A DNA stretch of 37,380 nucleotides from Clostridia bacterium (GTDB taxonomy: Bacteria; Bacillota; Clostridia; Christensenellales; Aristaeellaceae), in NCBI GenBank assembly GCA_030530315.1, contig JAUMVG010000031.1:1-37380 (forward strand), given 5' to 3'. Position numbers and translations under genes: made by a program. Below, in pieces: positions 27,275 to 35,997 of this stretch (within the stretch, counting starts at the first letter, position 1; each line of letters starts with the position of its first letter). The notes below the pieces were generated by a model. It was not told the origin of the DNA, made no database searches, and saw nothing but the letters and a program-made list of their open reading frames with translations.

Positions 27275-28153
27275 ATGCAGGGCGTCATATTGCAGGGCAT
27301 CGGCGGTTTCTACACCGCCCGGGACGACGGCGGCGCGGAGTACACGCTGCGGGCCCAGGGAAAGCTGCGCCGGGAGCGCACGAAGCCCAAGGTGGGCGAC
27401 CGGGTGGAGCTCAGCCCCGGGGAGGGCGAGGAGCATGGCTGGATCCTGCGGGTGCTGCCCCGGCGCAACGAGCTGGTGCGGCCGCCGGTGGCGAACATCG
27501 ACGTGATCGTGATCGTGGTGGCGGCGACGACGCCGGACCCGGACCTGCTGATGGCCGACCGGCTGATGCTGAATGCCCGGCGCGCCGGCATCGACGTGCA
27601 GCTGGTGATCAACAAGTGCGACCTGGACCCCGACCGCGTGGAGGCCATCGCGCGGCAGTACCGGGGCGCGGAGGTTTCGACGATGCGGGTGTCCGCTGGG
27701 ACCGGCGTGGGCCTGGATGAACTCAGGCAGCGGCTGCGGGGGAAGGTGCATGCCCTGGCGGGGCAGTCCGGCGCGGGCAAGTCCACGATGATCAACGCGC
27801 TGTACGGCCTGGAGCTGGAGACCGGGGACCTGTCCCGGAAGATCGAGCGGGGCAAGAACACCACCCGGCACTGCCAGCTGATCCCCGTGGAGGGGGGCGG
27901 CATGGTGCTGGACACGCCGGGGTTCAGCCTGCTGGAGACGGAGTTGTTCGACCCGGTGGAGCTGAAGGACTGCTGGCCGGAATTCGCCCGGTTCGAGGGG
28001 CAGTGCTACTTCCAGCCCTGCTACCACGCCTCGGAGCCCCGGTGCGCGGTGCGGGACGCCGTGGCGGCGGGGGAAATCGATGACGAGCGCCACGGGCGCT
28101 ATGTGGAACTGTTGGAGGAAATGAGACAGAGGTGGAGGGATCGCTATGATTAA
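27275..28153 (+). CDS. rsgA: Ribosome small subunit-dependent GTPase RsgA
   Basis: Circularly permuted GTPase for late 30S ribosome maturation. An N-terminal OB domain spans residues 1-70. The G motifs occur in permuted order: NKCD at 113-116, GQSGAGKST at 163-171 and DTPG at 213-216. The C-terminal zinc site is Cys244, Cys249, His251 and Cys257. ATG at 27275 gives MQGVILQGIGGFY, the family-like start, with GGAGG five bases before it. ATG at 27263 is an alternative adding four residues. It overlaps rpe by eight bases. The position after prkC is conserved in Firmicutes except for the inserted secreted gene. Confidence 0.95.
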   Translation: MQGVILQGIGGFYTARDDGGAEYTLRAQGKLRRERTKPKVGDRVELSPGEGEEHGWILRVLPRRNELVRPPVANIDVIVIVVAATTPDPDLLMADRLMLNARRAGIDVQLVINKCDLDPDRVEAIARQYRGAEVSTMRVSAGTGVGLDELRQRLRGKVHALAGQSGAGKSTMINALYGLELETGDLSRKIERGKNTTRHCQLIPVEGGGMVLDTPGFSLLETELFDPVELKDCWPEFARFEGQCYFQPCYHASEPRCAVRDAVAAGEIDDERHGRYVELLEEMRQRWRDRYD

Positions 28154-28802
28154 GGTCGCGCCTTCGCTGCTGGCCGCGGACTACATGCGGCTGGGAGAGG
28201 AGATTCGGCGGGTGGCAGAGGCCGGCGCCGACTACCTGCACTTTGACGTGATGGATGGCAGCTTCGTGCCGAACATCAGCTTTGGACCGGAGCTGCTGCG
28301 CCAGGCGGCGGCCTGCGGGCTGCCCGTGGACGCCCACCTGATGATCGTGAACCCGGAGAAGTACATCGACGCCTTCGCCAAGGCGGGGGCGGAGATCATC
28401 ACCGTGCACGCCGAGGCCGCGACGCACCTGCACCGCTGCCTGCAGCAGATCCGCGCGGCGGGCTGCCTGGCGGGCGTAGCGCTGAACCCGGCGACCTCGC
28501 CGGAGTGTCTGCGCTATGTGATGGGCGACTTTGACCTCGCCCTGGTGATGACCGTCAACCCCGGCTACGGCGGGCAGCGGCTGATCCCCGCCTGCATTCG
28601 CAAGGTGGGGGAGGTGCGCAGCATGCTGTGGGAGGCGGGCTGCGACGCCATCGTGGAGGTGGATGGCGGCGTGAACCTGGCCACCGCGCCCCGGCTGGTG
28701 GAGGCCGGCGCGGACATGCTGGTGGCTGGCAGCGCGCTGTACGGCGCGGAGGACGTCCAGGCCTTCATCGAGGCGTTGAAGGGCGCCGAGGAGCAGTTTT
28801 AA
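28146..28802 (+). CDS. rpe: Ribulose-phosphate 3-epimerase
   Basis: TIM-barrel enzyme interconverting D-ribulose-5-P and D-xylulose-5-P in the pentose phosphate pathway. It begins APSLLAADYMRLGEEI and contains the metal/active-site motifs HFDVMDGSFVPN, VDAHLMI, MTVNPGYGGQ and VEVDGGVN. The length of 218 residues is standard. The ATG lies within the end of rsgA. The product joins xylulose-5-P made by the xylulokinase (33533-35068) to the pentose pathway. thiN, often the next gene in Firmicutes, is not present. Confidence 0.96.
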   Translation: MIKVAPSLLAADYMRLGEEIRRVAEAGADYLHFDVMDGSFVPNISFGPELLRQAAACGLPVDAHLMIVNPEKYIDAFAKAGAEIITVHAEAATHLHRCLQQIRAAGCLAGVALNPATSPECLRYVMGDFDLALVMTVNPGYGGQRLIPACIRKVGEVRSMLWEAGCDAIVEVDGGVNLATAPRLVEAGADMLVAGSALYGAEDVQAFIEALKGAEEQF

Positions 28803-28823
28803 GGAGGTCCGGGACCCCGTTGA

Positions 28824-29720
<897 letters not shown>

Positions 29721-29765
29721 TTTACAGGTAGCAATACATTGATTGGAAGTTGGCGGGCTGAGCAC

Positions 29766-29942
29766 GAGAGTTGAGAGTTGAGAGTTAAGAGTTAAGAGTT
29801 TAGAGTTTAGATGAAGAATGCATAGGAACGAAGCGATGCTGCCTGCAAGGCAAAACCGACTATCTTTGCGGGAACAAGAGCGTTGTTTCGCATTTGGTTC
29901 GTGCGCGGCTGACTCTATCTCAACTCTTCACTCTAAACTCTC
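29766..29942. repeat. GAGAGTT heptamer-bounded intergenic element between pyrR and uraA
   Basis: The left arm at 29766-29813 is six clean 7-bp units (GAGAGTT three times, AAGAGTT twice, TAGAGTT) plus a degenerate one. The right arm at 29917-29942 is inverted (CAACTCT, TCACTCT, AAACTCT). The core of about 100 bases has no coding potential. A small GGCGGC-TGT-GCCGCC hairpin lies further on at 29997-30011. Confidence 0.85.
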
Positions 29943-30054
29943 GGACAAATCCCCAAAGCGTTGATTCCGGGCCCCATCGGGCGCCGTGATCATACAGGCG
30001 GCTGTGCCGCCGAAGCGCCGAATGGCGCGACAAAAGAAAGGTGGATGGATATCT

Positions 30055-31410
30055 ATGTCTGAACAGGGTATTCGTGACGTGAGATCTCTGGGCATGCCCA
30101 AGATGCTGCTGCTGGGCTTCCAGCACATGTTCGCCATGTTTGGCGCGACCGTGCTGGTGCCGGTGCTGACCGGCCTGCCGGTTTCTACGACGCTGCTGTT
30201 TGCCGGCCTCGGCACGCTGCTGTTCCACTTCCTGACCAAGGGCAAGGTTCCCGCGTTCCTGGGCTCCTCCTTCGCGTTTATCGGCGGCTACGCCGCCGTG
30301 GCGGACCTGTTCAAGAACACCGAGGCGATCAGCTGGATCCCCTACGCCGGCGTGGGCGTCGCCTGCGCGGGCCTGCTGTACGGCCTGCTCTCCGCGCTGT
30401 TCAAGGCCTTCGGCGCCAAGCGCGTCATGCGCTTCTTCCCGCCCATCGTCACTGGCCCGGTCATCATCTGCATCGGCCTGTGCCTGGCCTCCTCCGCCAT
30501 CAACAACTGCGAGGCCAACTGGTGGATCGCCCTGCTGGCCATCGCCATCGTGGTGGTGTGCAACATCTGGGGCAAGGGCATGATCAAGATCATCCCCATC
30601 CTGCTGGGCGTGGTCGGCAGCTATGTGATCGCCGCCATCTTCGGCCAGGTGAACTTCCAGGCCGTGGCCGACGCCAAGTGGCTGGGCTTCCCGATCCAGT
30701 TCAACAACACCGTGTTCAGCCTGTTCAAGGGCTGTGACGGCGGCAAGCTGGTGAGCGCCATCGTCATCATGGTGCCCATCGCCCTGGCGACGATGATCGA
30801 GCACATCGGCGACGTCTGCGCCATCTCCTCCACCGTGGGCGAGAACTTCGTGGCCGACCCCGGCCTGCACCGCACCCTGCTGGGTGACGGCTCCGCCACC
30901 GCGCTGGCCGCGCTGTTCGGCGCTCCGGCCAACACCACCTACGGCGAGAACACCGGCGTTCTGGCCCTGACCAAGGTCTACGACCCCAACGTCATCCGCA
31001 TCGCTGCCGTGCTGGCCGTGATCTTCGCCTTCTGCCCCAAGTTTGAGGCGCTGATCGCCGCCATGCCCACCGCCACCATCGGCGGCGTCAGCCTGATCCT
31101 GTACGGCATGATCTCCGCCGTCGGCGTGCGCAACGTGGTTGAGAACCAGGTGGACTTCACCAAGAGCCGCAACATCATCATCGCGGCCCTGATCATGGGC
31201 CTGAGCCTGGGCATCAACTTCTCCAACGCGGGCGCCATCGTGCTGGGCCCCGTCAGCCTGTCCGGCCTGGCCGTGGGCGCTCTGGTGGGCATCCTGCTCA
31301 ACGCCGTCCTGCCCGGCAACGATTATCAGTTCGGCACCAACCAGCTGGGCGACACCTCCGTCAACTTCCAGCAGGGCATCGACCGCGCCGGCACCGGCAA
31401 GAAGAAGTAA
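30055..31410 (+). CDS. uraA: Uracil permease (NCS2 family)
   Basis: Proton-coupled importer of uracil across the membrane. The 451-residue protein has 12-14 hydrophobic segments. MIEHIGDVCAISS carries the conserved Glu of the substrate site, and NTTYGENTGVLALT is the hallmark of the uracil branch rather than the xanthine/urate branch. ATG at 30055 follows AAAGGTGG. The open frame from 29986 is not conserved. No second PyrR loop is seen in its own leader, so control by read-through from the pyrR attenuator, across the heptamer element, is the simplest model. A strong terminator follows. Confidence 0.93.
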   Translation: MSEQGIRDVRSLGMPKMLLLGFQHMFAMFGATVLVPVLTGLPVSTTLLFAGLGTLLFHFLTKGKVPAFLGSSFAFIGGYAAVADLFKNTEAISWIPYAGVGVACAGLLYGLLSALFKAFGAKRVMRFFPPIVTGPVIICIGLCLASSAINNCEANWWIALLAIAIVVVCNIWGKGMIKIIPILLGVVGSYVIAAIFGQVNFQAVADAKWLGFPIQFNNTVFSLFKGCDGGKLVSAIVIMVPIALATMIEHIGDVCAISSTVGENFVADPGLHRTLLGDGSATALAALFGAPANTTYGENTGVLALTKVYDPNVIRIAAVLAVIFAFCPKFEALIAAMPTATIGGVSLILYGMISAVGVRNVVENQVDFTKSRNIIIAALIMGLSLGINFSNAGAIVLGPVSLSGLAVGALVGILLNAVLPGNDYQFGTNQLGDTSVNFQQGIDRAGTGKKK

Positions 31411-31448
31411 GTAAGGCTACAGTCAACAGGCAACAATCGAATAGCGAA

Positions 31449-31485
31449 GCCCCCGCTTCCGGGTTCGGAAGCGGGGGCGGTTTGT
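31449..31485 (+). terminator. Strong terminator after uraA
   Basis: GCCCCCGCTTCC and GGAAGCGGGGGC form a perfect 12-pair stem with a GGGTTC loop, then GGTTTGTTTTC. It separates uraA from the convergent peptidase gene. Confidence 0.92.
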
Positions 31486-31493
31486 TTTCGGTT

Positions 31494-32213
31494 TTATAGT
31501 CGAATGCTCATTCCTGCTTTGCAGAGGGGACGCAGCGCGCCGTCCTCGACGGCGTAGGCCTCGCCGCACAGCTCCTCCCGCCCGTCCTGGAGGCGTATGT
31601 AACTGCCGTCTGGCAGCAGGTAGAAGCGGCGGCCGTGGCTGTCCGGGAAGGTGACGTCGCCGTAGATGCGCAGGCCGTCCAGCTCCGCGAACAGGTTGCC
31701 GTCGAAGTGGGGGATGACCATGGCACGGGTCAGCCCTAGCCCCGGCAGGAAGCGTCGGTAATCCGGCGAGAGGGCTTCGCCCTCCAGCTCTGGCTGGGCG
31801 TACACCGTTTCGGCGGCGTTCATCGTGCCCGCGCTGATGCCGATGACGACGCCGGTGTAACCGGCCAGGAGGGCTTTCAGATCGATGTCCGCGAAAAAGG
31901 CGTTCTGGGTGGGCACGTGGCCCCCGGCGAGGATCACCAATCCGGCATCGGCCAGCACTTCCGAGGCGCGGTCGGCGTTCCGGCGATCCAATACCCCGAA
32001 GGCGCTGAAGCTGAACCCCGAGGCTTCGAAGCCGATGCGGGTCAGACCCGCGTAGTAGTCATTCTTCTCCGCTTCGTCCGGCGAGGAGGCTACGAACACG
32101 GCGCGAACAGGCGCCGCAGGCAGGCTTGCCCGCAGCGCCTTCGCAAACCCGTTGGCCGGGTTCAGGGCGTTCTCGTCGGGCAGGAAGGGGCTGCTGGTCA
32201 AAAAGCAGATCAT
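31494..32213 (-). CDS. Peptidase E-like protein (family S51, class I glutamine amidotransferase fold)
   Basis: Probable cytosolic dipeptidase or related hydrolase. The nucleophile elbow is GISAGT with Ser127. Upstream AGGHVPTQNAFF resembles the S51 GGNT/N-F motif, and the His of VIPHFDGN near 169 is the likely partner. The C-terminal part has YLLPDGSYIRL. The length of 239 residues is normal. ATG at 32213 lies seven bases after GGAGGG. The frame is open ten codons further but has no ribosome site there. It stands alone between uraA and a repeat-rich gap. Activity on Asp-X dipeptides versus another substrate cannot be told. Confidence 0.85.
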   Translation of the reverse strand: MICFLTSSPFLPDENALNPANGFAKALRASLPAAPVRAVFVASSPDEAEKNDYYAGLTRIGFEASGFSFSAFGVLDRRNADRASEVLADAGLVILAGGHVPTQNAFFADIDLKALLAGYTGVVIGISAGTMNAAETVYAQPELEGEALSPDYRRFLPGLGLTRAMVIPHFDGNLFAELDGLRIYGDVTFPDSHGRRFYLLPDGSYIRLQDGREELCGEAYAVEDGALRPLCKAGMSIRL

Positions 32214-32313
32214 GGGACATCCCTCCAAAGCGATAATAACCAATAAAGCGGAGGAGTTGCCTCAAACAAGCAGCATTGCATCATCCGTTCGCGGGGACGG
32301 CAGAAATGCCTCT

Positions 32314-32369
32314 GGGAGCGGACCTTCCGCCCGGGAGCGGCCCCTCCGCTTGGGAGCGGACCTTCCGCC
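32314..32369. repeat. Three tandem 19-bp hairpin repeats
   Basis: GGGAGCGGACCTTCCGCC begins at 32314, 32333 (variant GGGAGCGGCCCCTCCGCTT) and 32352, an exact 19-base period. Each unit can fold as a GCGGA/TCCGC mini-hairpin. It lies in the 436-base gap between the peptidase and the 32650 gene. Confidence 0.8.
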
Positions 32370-32402
32370 GTGGCGGCAATTATGGCGCCGCTGAGGGGTT
32401 TT

Positions 32403-32450
32403 GAATCATCGCCCGATGATTCTATCGCAATACGCTGTTTTGAGGCAGCC
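32403..32450. repeat. 48-bp dispersed repeat, copy 2
   Basis: It contains the perfect inverted repeat AATCATCG-CC-CGATGATT at 32404-32421 and continues with similarity to 28895-28942. The remaining part of the gap, 32451-32649, has short self-complementary runs such as GGGGAATACCCC but no gene I can support. Confidence 0.65.
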
Positions 32451-32649
32451 CGGTTTTGATTGGGGAAGCGGGACGTTTTCCGGCTCTTCACGTTTCCTGG
32501 GGGAATACCCCTCGCAGTCAGCCTGCGGCCTCCTGCGCACAGGGGCCTACCGGTCCCCGTTGGGTGGCCGAAGGGCGGAGAAGGGATTCCTCAATTCCCC
32601 GAGTTTCGCGATGCGCCTGTTTTATGCGTGTTTTGCCAACCTTTGCGCT

Positions 32650-33129
32650 TCAATCAATGGGTCTAAGCCTCACGCCGATCGCAACAAATGAGTCCAATTC
32701 CCGGTGATCATAGATCTTTTCCGACTCGGATATCCTGATCTTATTCGTCGCGTCTGTGAAGGAAAGATAATGATATGTGGGGGCAGCGATGCTATGGTCA
32801 TGCGAGACGAGGAGGCCGATGGGCTGCTCGTTGGCGTCCACCACAACGGCGGCATGAGCGGTTACAAGGGGGATTTTTTTCTTGTCTGTTACGAGATCGG
32901 GCAGAGAAACGACATGGCGTTTCTCCTCAAAGCTATCGTCGTCGGGGTCATAGCCGGTGTAAGAGGATTGCGTATCCATGTTCACTTCCCATGCTTCCAG
33001 CGCGTGGAGCAGCGCGGTAAGGGCTTCATTCGGAAGATCAGCAGGGACCATCGGGAAATTGAGATGATTCCACTCGGTCTCTGAAAAAGTTCCGGCCGGA
33101 TGGCGGTAGACGAGGTGTCTATTGATCAT
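32650..33129 (-). CDS. Hypothetical protein, family not recognised
   Basis: A 159-residue, probably cytosolic protein with no signal peptide, membrane segment or Cys pairs. It has an acidic central stretch (TGYDPDDDSFEEKRH) and a mixed alpha/beta character, with VTAHAAVVVDANEQPIGLLV and YHYLSF as likely strands. ATG at 33129 has AAGGAGG nine bases upstream, which strongly supports translation. It has visibly lower GC than its neighbours, sits alone between two repeat-rich gaps, and its stop codon overlaps a 16-base sequence repeated at 33240-33255. Recent acquisition is possible. Confidence 0.75.
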   Translation of the reverse strand: MINRHLVYRHPAGTFSETEWNHLNFPMVPADLPNEALTALLHALEAWEVNMDTQSSYTGYDPDDDSFEEKRHVVSLPDLVTDKKKIPLVTAHAAVVVDANEQPIGLLVSHDHSIAAPTYHYLSFTDATNKIRISESEKIYDHRELDSFVAIGVRLRPID

Positions 33130-33230
33130 ATCGGGGCGCCTCCTTAGCGGGGTTGTTTTGCTTCATTTGTCCTATGAAAGCGAGCAGATCGTGGGATTAC
33201 CCCCAAATGATAGATTGCCAACAACGCAGA

Positions 33231-33531
33231 TTCCCCGACCTTGAATCAGTGGGTCGGGGAATCGTCGTCAGGAACGCGGCAGCAGATGGTTGCCGCCTCC
33301 GCCGTTTCCCCGCGCTCGGATCAGTGGCGCGGGGAAACGGGAACGGGAACGCGGCAGCAGATGGCCGCCGGCCCTGCCGGCTTTCCGCGATTGAATCAGT
33401 GGCGCGGGGAGACGGGTACAGAAACGCGGCAGCAAACGGTTGCCGCCTCCGCCGTTTTCCCGCGCTTGGATCAGTGGCGCGGGGAAACGGGAATAGGAAC
33501 GCGGCAGCAAATGGCCGCCGGCCCTGCCGGC
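33231..33531. repeat. ABAB tandem array of about 75-bp hairpin units
   Basis: Four units lie at 33231-33304, 33305-33381, 33382-33454 and 33455-33531. Each has a first stem-loop (loop TGAATCAGTGG or TGGATCAGTGG) followed by AACGCGGCAGCA and a second GC-rich hairpin. Units 1 and 3 end GGTTGCCGCCTCCGCCG, and units 2 and 4 end GCCGCCGGCCCTGCCGGC, so a roughly 151-bp pair is duplicated. In unit 1 the stem is CCCCGACC/GGTCGGGG, and in unit 2 it is CCCCGCGC/GCGCGGGG. The array ends one base before the xylulokinase stop. 33130-33230 shows only a ribosome site and no gene. Confidence 0.88.
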
Positions 33532-33532
33532 C

Positions 33533-35068
33533 TTAGTAGCCCAGCTCCGCGGACTTGTCGTACACGGGCTTCAGGGCGTGATACAGCATGTCGTAGACCT
33601 TGAAGGTCTTCTCGTAGGCGGGCTGGTTGGCGGGATCGGGCAGGGTCTCGGTCTCGGCCTTGATGACCTTCACGGCCTCGCCCAGGTCCTTCCAGACGCC
33701 GGCGCCGACGCCCGCGACCATCACGGCGCCGTAGGCGCCGCCCTCGCTGGCGGCGGACATGGTGTACACCGGCAGGTTGAAGATGTCGGCCTGCATCTGG
33801 CGCCACAGCGCGCTGACGCTGCCGCCGCCGGAGGCATAGACCTTCTCATTCTGCGCGAAGGAGCCGAAGATGTCCACCAGCTGCTTCAGGGAGTAGGTGA
33901 CGCCCTCCATGACGGAGCGGGTGATGTCCGCCTTCTTGGTGCCCAGGGTCAGGCCGTAGAAGCTGGCGCGGGCGTTGGGGTCCGGATAGGGGCAGCGCTC
34001 GCCGGTCAGGTAGGGGGTGAACACCACGCCGTTGGCGCCGGGCACGGACTGCTCGGCGATCTCGCCCATCACGTCGAACACGTTGCGGCCCTCGGCCTTG
34101 GCCTTCATGGACTCCTCGCCGCACAGCTCGTCCTTGTACCAGCGGTAGGCGCCGCCGGAGGTCAGCGTGCAGCCGAAGGCCAGCCACAGGCCGGGCTCAT
34201 TGCCGCAGAACATCTGCAAATCGCCGTTCGGGTTGTTCTCGAAGTGATCCAGGGCCATGGACACGTTGCCGGAGGTGCCGATCACCACGCCCAGGATGCC
34301 CTGCTTCACCAGGCCCGCGCCGGTGGTCTGGATGACCGCGTCGCCGCCGCCGTAGTAGCAGTTCAGGCCCTCGGGCAGGCCGGTCTCCGCCGCCGCGGCC
34401 GCCGTGACGGTGCCCGCCAGCTCGATGGACTCGTGGGTCTCGGGGAAGAGGGCCTTGTCCAGGCCGGCGATCTCGATCAGCGCGTCGGACCAGCAGCGGT
34501 TCTTCGTGTCGAAGAAGCCCGTGCCGGAGGCCTCGGACACGTCCATGCCCAGCTTGCCGGTCATCTTGAAGCGGATGTAGTCCTTCGGGCACACGAACAG
34601 CTTCATGCGCTTGAAGTTCTCGGGCTCCTCGTCCCGCAGCCACAGGATCTTGCCGCCGGTGTAGCCGGTGAGCATGCGGTTGTTGGTGTAGGTGAGCAGC
34701 TTCTCCAGGCCGCCCGCGCGCTCGGTGATCCAGTCGCACTGGGCCTGGGTGCGCTGGTCGCACCACAGGATGGAGGGCCGGATGACCTCGCAGTTTTCAT
34801 CCAGGGCCACCAGGCCGTGCATCTGGCCGGAATAGCTGAGGCCGACGATGTCCGCGGGATCGACCTTGGACTTCTCCAGGATGACCTTCAGGCCGCGCAC
34901 CACGGCGTCCCACCAGTCCTTGGGGTCCTGTTCCGCCCAGCCTGGCTTGGGGGTGTAGAGCGGGTATTCCTGGGTGGAGGAGGCGACCACGGTGCCTTCG
35001 CTGTCCGAGATGATGCACTTCGCGCCGGAGGTGCCAACGTCCAAACCGATCAGGTACTTCTTGCTCAT
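33533..35068 (-). CDS. xylB: Xylulokinase
   Basis: FGGY-family kinase that phosphorylates D-xylulose to D-xylulose-5-P. The N-terminal ATPase motif is GLDVGTSGAKCII at residues 8-20. SGQMHGLVALD near 80 is the xylulokinase hallmark, followed by CDQRTQ. GGGDAVIQTTGAG near 240 holds the catalytic Asp, with LTGERCPYPDPNARA and ASGGGSVSALWRQMQAD toward the C-terminus. The 511-residue length is normal. ATG follows GGAAG. It lies 69 bases after plsY in the same direction. Its substrate would be supplied by the D-lyxose isomerase (9148-9828) or by a xylose isomerase elsewhere. Confidence 0.93.
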   Translation of the reverse strand: MSKKYLIGLDVGTSGAKCIISDSEGTVVASSTQEYPLYTPKPGWAEQDPKDWWDAVVRGLKVILEKSKVDPADIVGLSYSGQMHGLVALDENCEVIRPSILWCDQRTQAQCDWITERAGGLEKLLTYTNNRMLTGYTGGKILWLRDEEPENFKRMKLFVCPKDYIRFKMTGKLGMDVSEASGTGFFDTKNRCWSDALIEIAGLDKALFPETHESIELAGTVTAAAAAETGLPEGLNCYYGGGDAVIQTTGAGLVKQGILGVVIGTSGNVSMALDHFENNPNGDLQMFCGNEPGLWLAFGCTLTSGGAYRWYKDELCGEESMKAKAEGRNVFDVMGEIAEQSVPGANGVVFTPYLTGERCPYPDPNARASFYGLTLGTKKADITRSVMEGVTYSLKQLVDIFGSFAQNEKVYASGGGSVSALWRQMQADIFNLPVYTMSAASEGGAYGAVMVAGVGAGVWKDLGEAVKVIKAETETLPDPANQPAYEKTFKVYDMLYHALKPVYDKSAELGY

Positions 35069-35137
35069 GGGGATCGACTTCCTTTCGCTTTGTTGGGGTT
35101 TGTTGTATCACAAGGCGGGGGAGCGGGCTGTTTCCCG

Positions 35138-35797
35138 TCACCGCCCCTGTTTGCGCTTCATCTTGTCCATGACCTTCTTGGAGACCTGGGAGATCTTGTC
35201 GAAGTCCAGCCGGTTCTCCTCGCCCCGGATCAGCCGCTGGATGTTGCCGCGGTGGCCGAACAGCGACAGCGCCGCCGCCACGCAGGCCGCGCCCAGGAAC
35301 AGGCCGTAGTTCTCACGGCCCCGGCAGAGGATGCCGGTGACCACCGGGAACGCCACGGTGGTGATCAGCGAGGCGATGGACATGTAGCGGGTCAGCGCCA
35401 CGGCGACGATCTGCACCAGCAGCTCGCCCAGCGCGATCCAGGGATTGATGGCGATGATCAGGCCCAGGGAGGTGGCGATGCCCTTGCCACCCTTGAAACC
35501 CAGCGACGCCGGGAAATCATGGCCCAGTATGGCGCCCAGGCCGGCGATCAGCATGCCCGGGTCGCCCGCGATGCGCGCGCCGATCAGGCAGGCCCCGTAG
35601 CCCTTCAGACAGTCCAGCACCAGCGTCAGCACGCTGGGCAGCCAGCCCAGGGTGCGCAGCACGTTGGTGGTGCCGGTGTTGCCGCTGCCGTGCTTTCGGA
35701 TGTCGCGGATGCCGTAGATCTTCGAGATCAGCACGCCCGAGGGGATGTTGCCCAGGGCATAGCCGATCACCGCGCAGAGAATACACTTGAGAACCAT
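35138..35797 (-). CDS. plsY: Acyl-phosphate glycerol-3-phosphate acyltransferase PlsY
   Basis: Membrane enzyme that makes lysophosphatidic acid from acyl-phosphate and glycerol-3-P, the first step of phospholipid synthesis. The conserved cytoplasmic loops are SGNTGTTNVLRTLG, LDCLKG and GHDFPASLGFKGGKG. The family's third loop, near FGHRGNIQRLIRGEE, is also recognisable. There are about six hydrophobic segments in 219 residues. ATG at 35797 lies eight bases after GGAGG. The GTG at 35806 overlaps the ribosome site. der upstream and plsY are commonly adjacent in Firmicutes. Confidence 0.95.
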   Translation of the reverse strand: MVLKCILCAVIGYALGNIPSGVLISKIYGIRDIRKHGSGNTGTTNVLRTLGWLPSVLTLVLDCLKGYGACLIGARIAGDPGMLIAGLGAILGHDFPASLGFKGGKGIATSLGLIIAINPWIALGELLVQIVAVALTRYMSIASLITTVAFPVVTGILCRGRENYGLFLGAACVAAALSLFGHRGNIQRLIRGEENRLDFDKISQVSKKVMDKMKRKQGR

Positions 35798-35816
35798 CGT
35801 TTTCACCTCCAGCTTA

Positions 35817-35997
35817 AGGTGAGAGTCAGAGTTGAGAGTTGAGAGTTAAGAGTTGAGATGGAGTTTGCCGCGCGCATATCGGGTTCGAAGCAGGACGCCT
35901 TTTCCCACGAAGTGACCTGAATTGCCTTGCGAGCGACACGGCTTCGTTCTTCGGCACCCTTTATCTTAACTCTGAACTCTTAACCCTAAACTCTTAT
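35817..35997. repeat. GAGAGTT heptamer-bounded intergenic element between der and plsY
   Basis: The left arm from 35819 has units GAGAGTC, AGAGTT, GAGAGTT twice, AAGAGTT and GAGATGG. The inverted right arm at 35963-35995 has TTAACTC, TGAACTC, TTAACCC and TAAACTC. The core begins TTTGCCGCGC like the copy at 18418. The right arm touches the der stop codon. Confidence 0.83.

Noticed and set aside
29943-30054. Second PyrR-binding loop in the uraA leader
   Set aside because: No sequence matching the loop consensus or its variant was found. Only a short GGCGGC/GCCGCC hairpin is present.
32401-32691. 96-codon plus-strand frame in the gap before the orphan gene
   Set aside because: No ribosome site, overlaps the 3' end of the supported minus-strand gene and runs through repeat sequence.
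33231-33531. CRISPR array
   Set aside because: Units are 73-77 bp, directly adjoining and hairpin-rich, with no unique spacers and no cas genes nearby.
33578-35842. 754-codon open frame antisense to xylB and plsY
   Set aside because: Low-complexity Ala/Gly/His/Val shadow of two well-supported genes.
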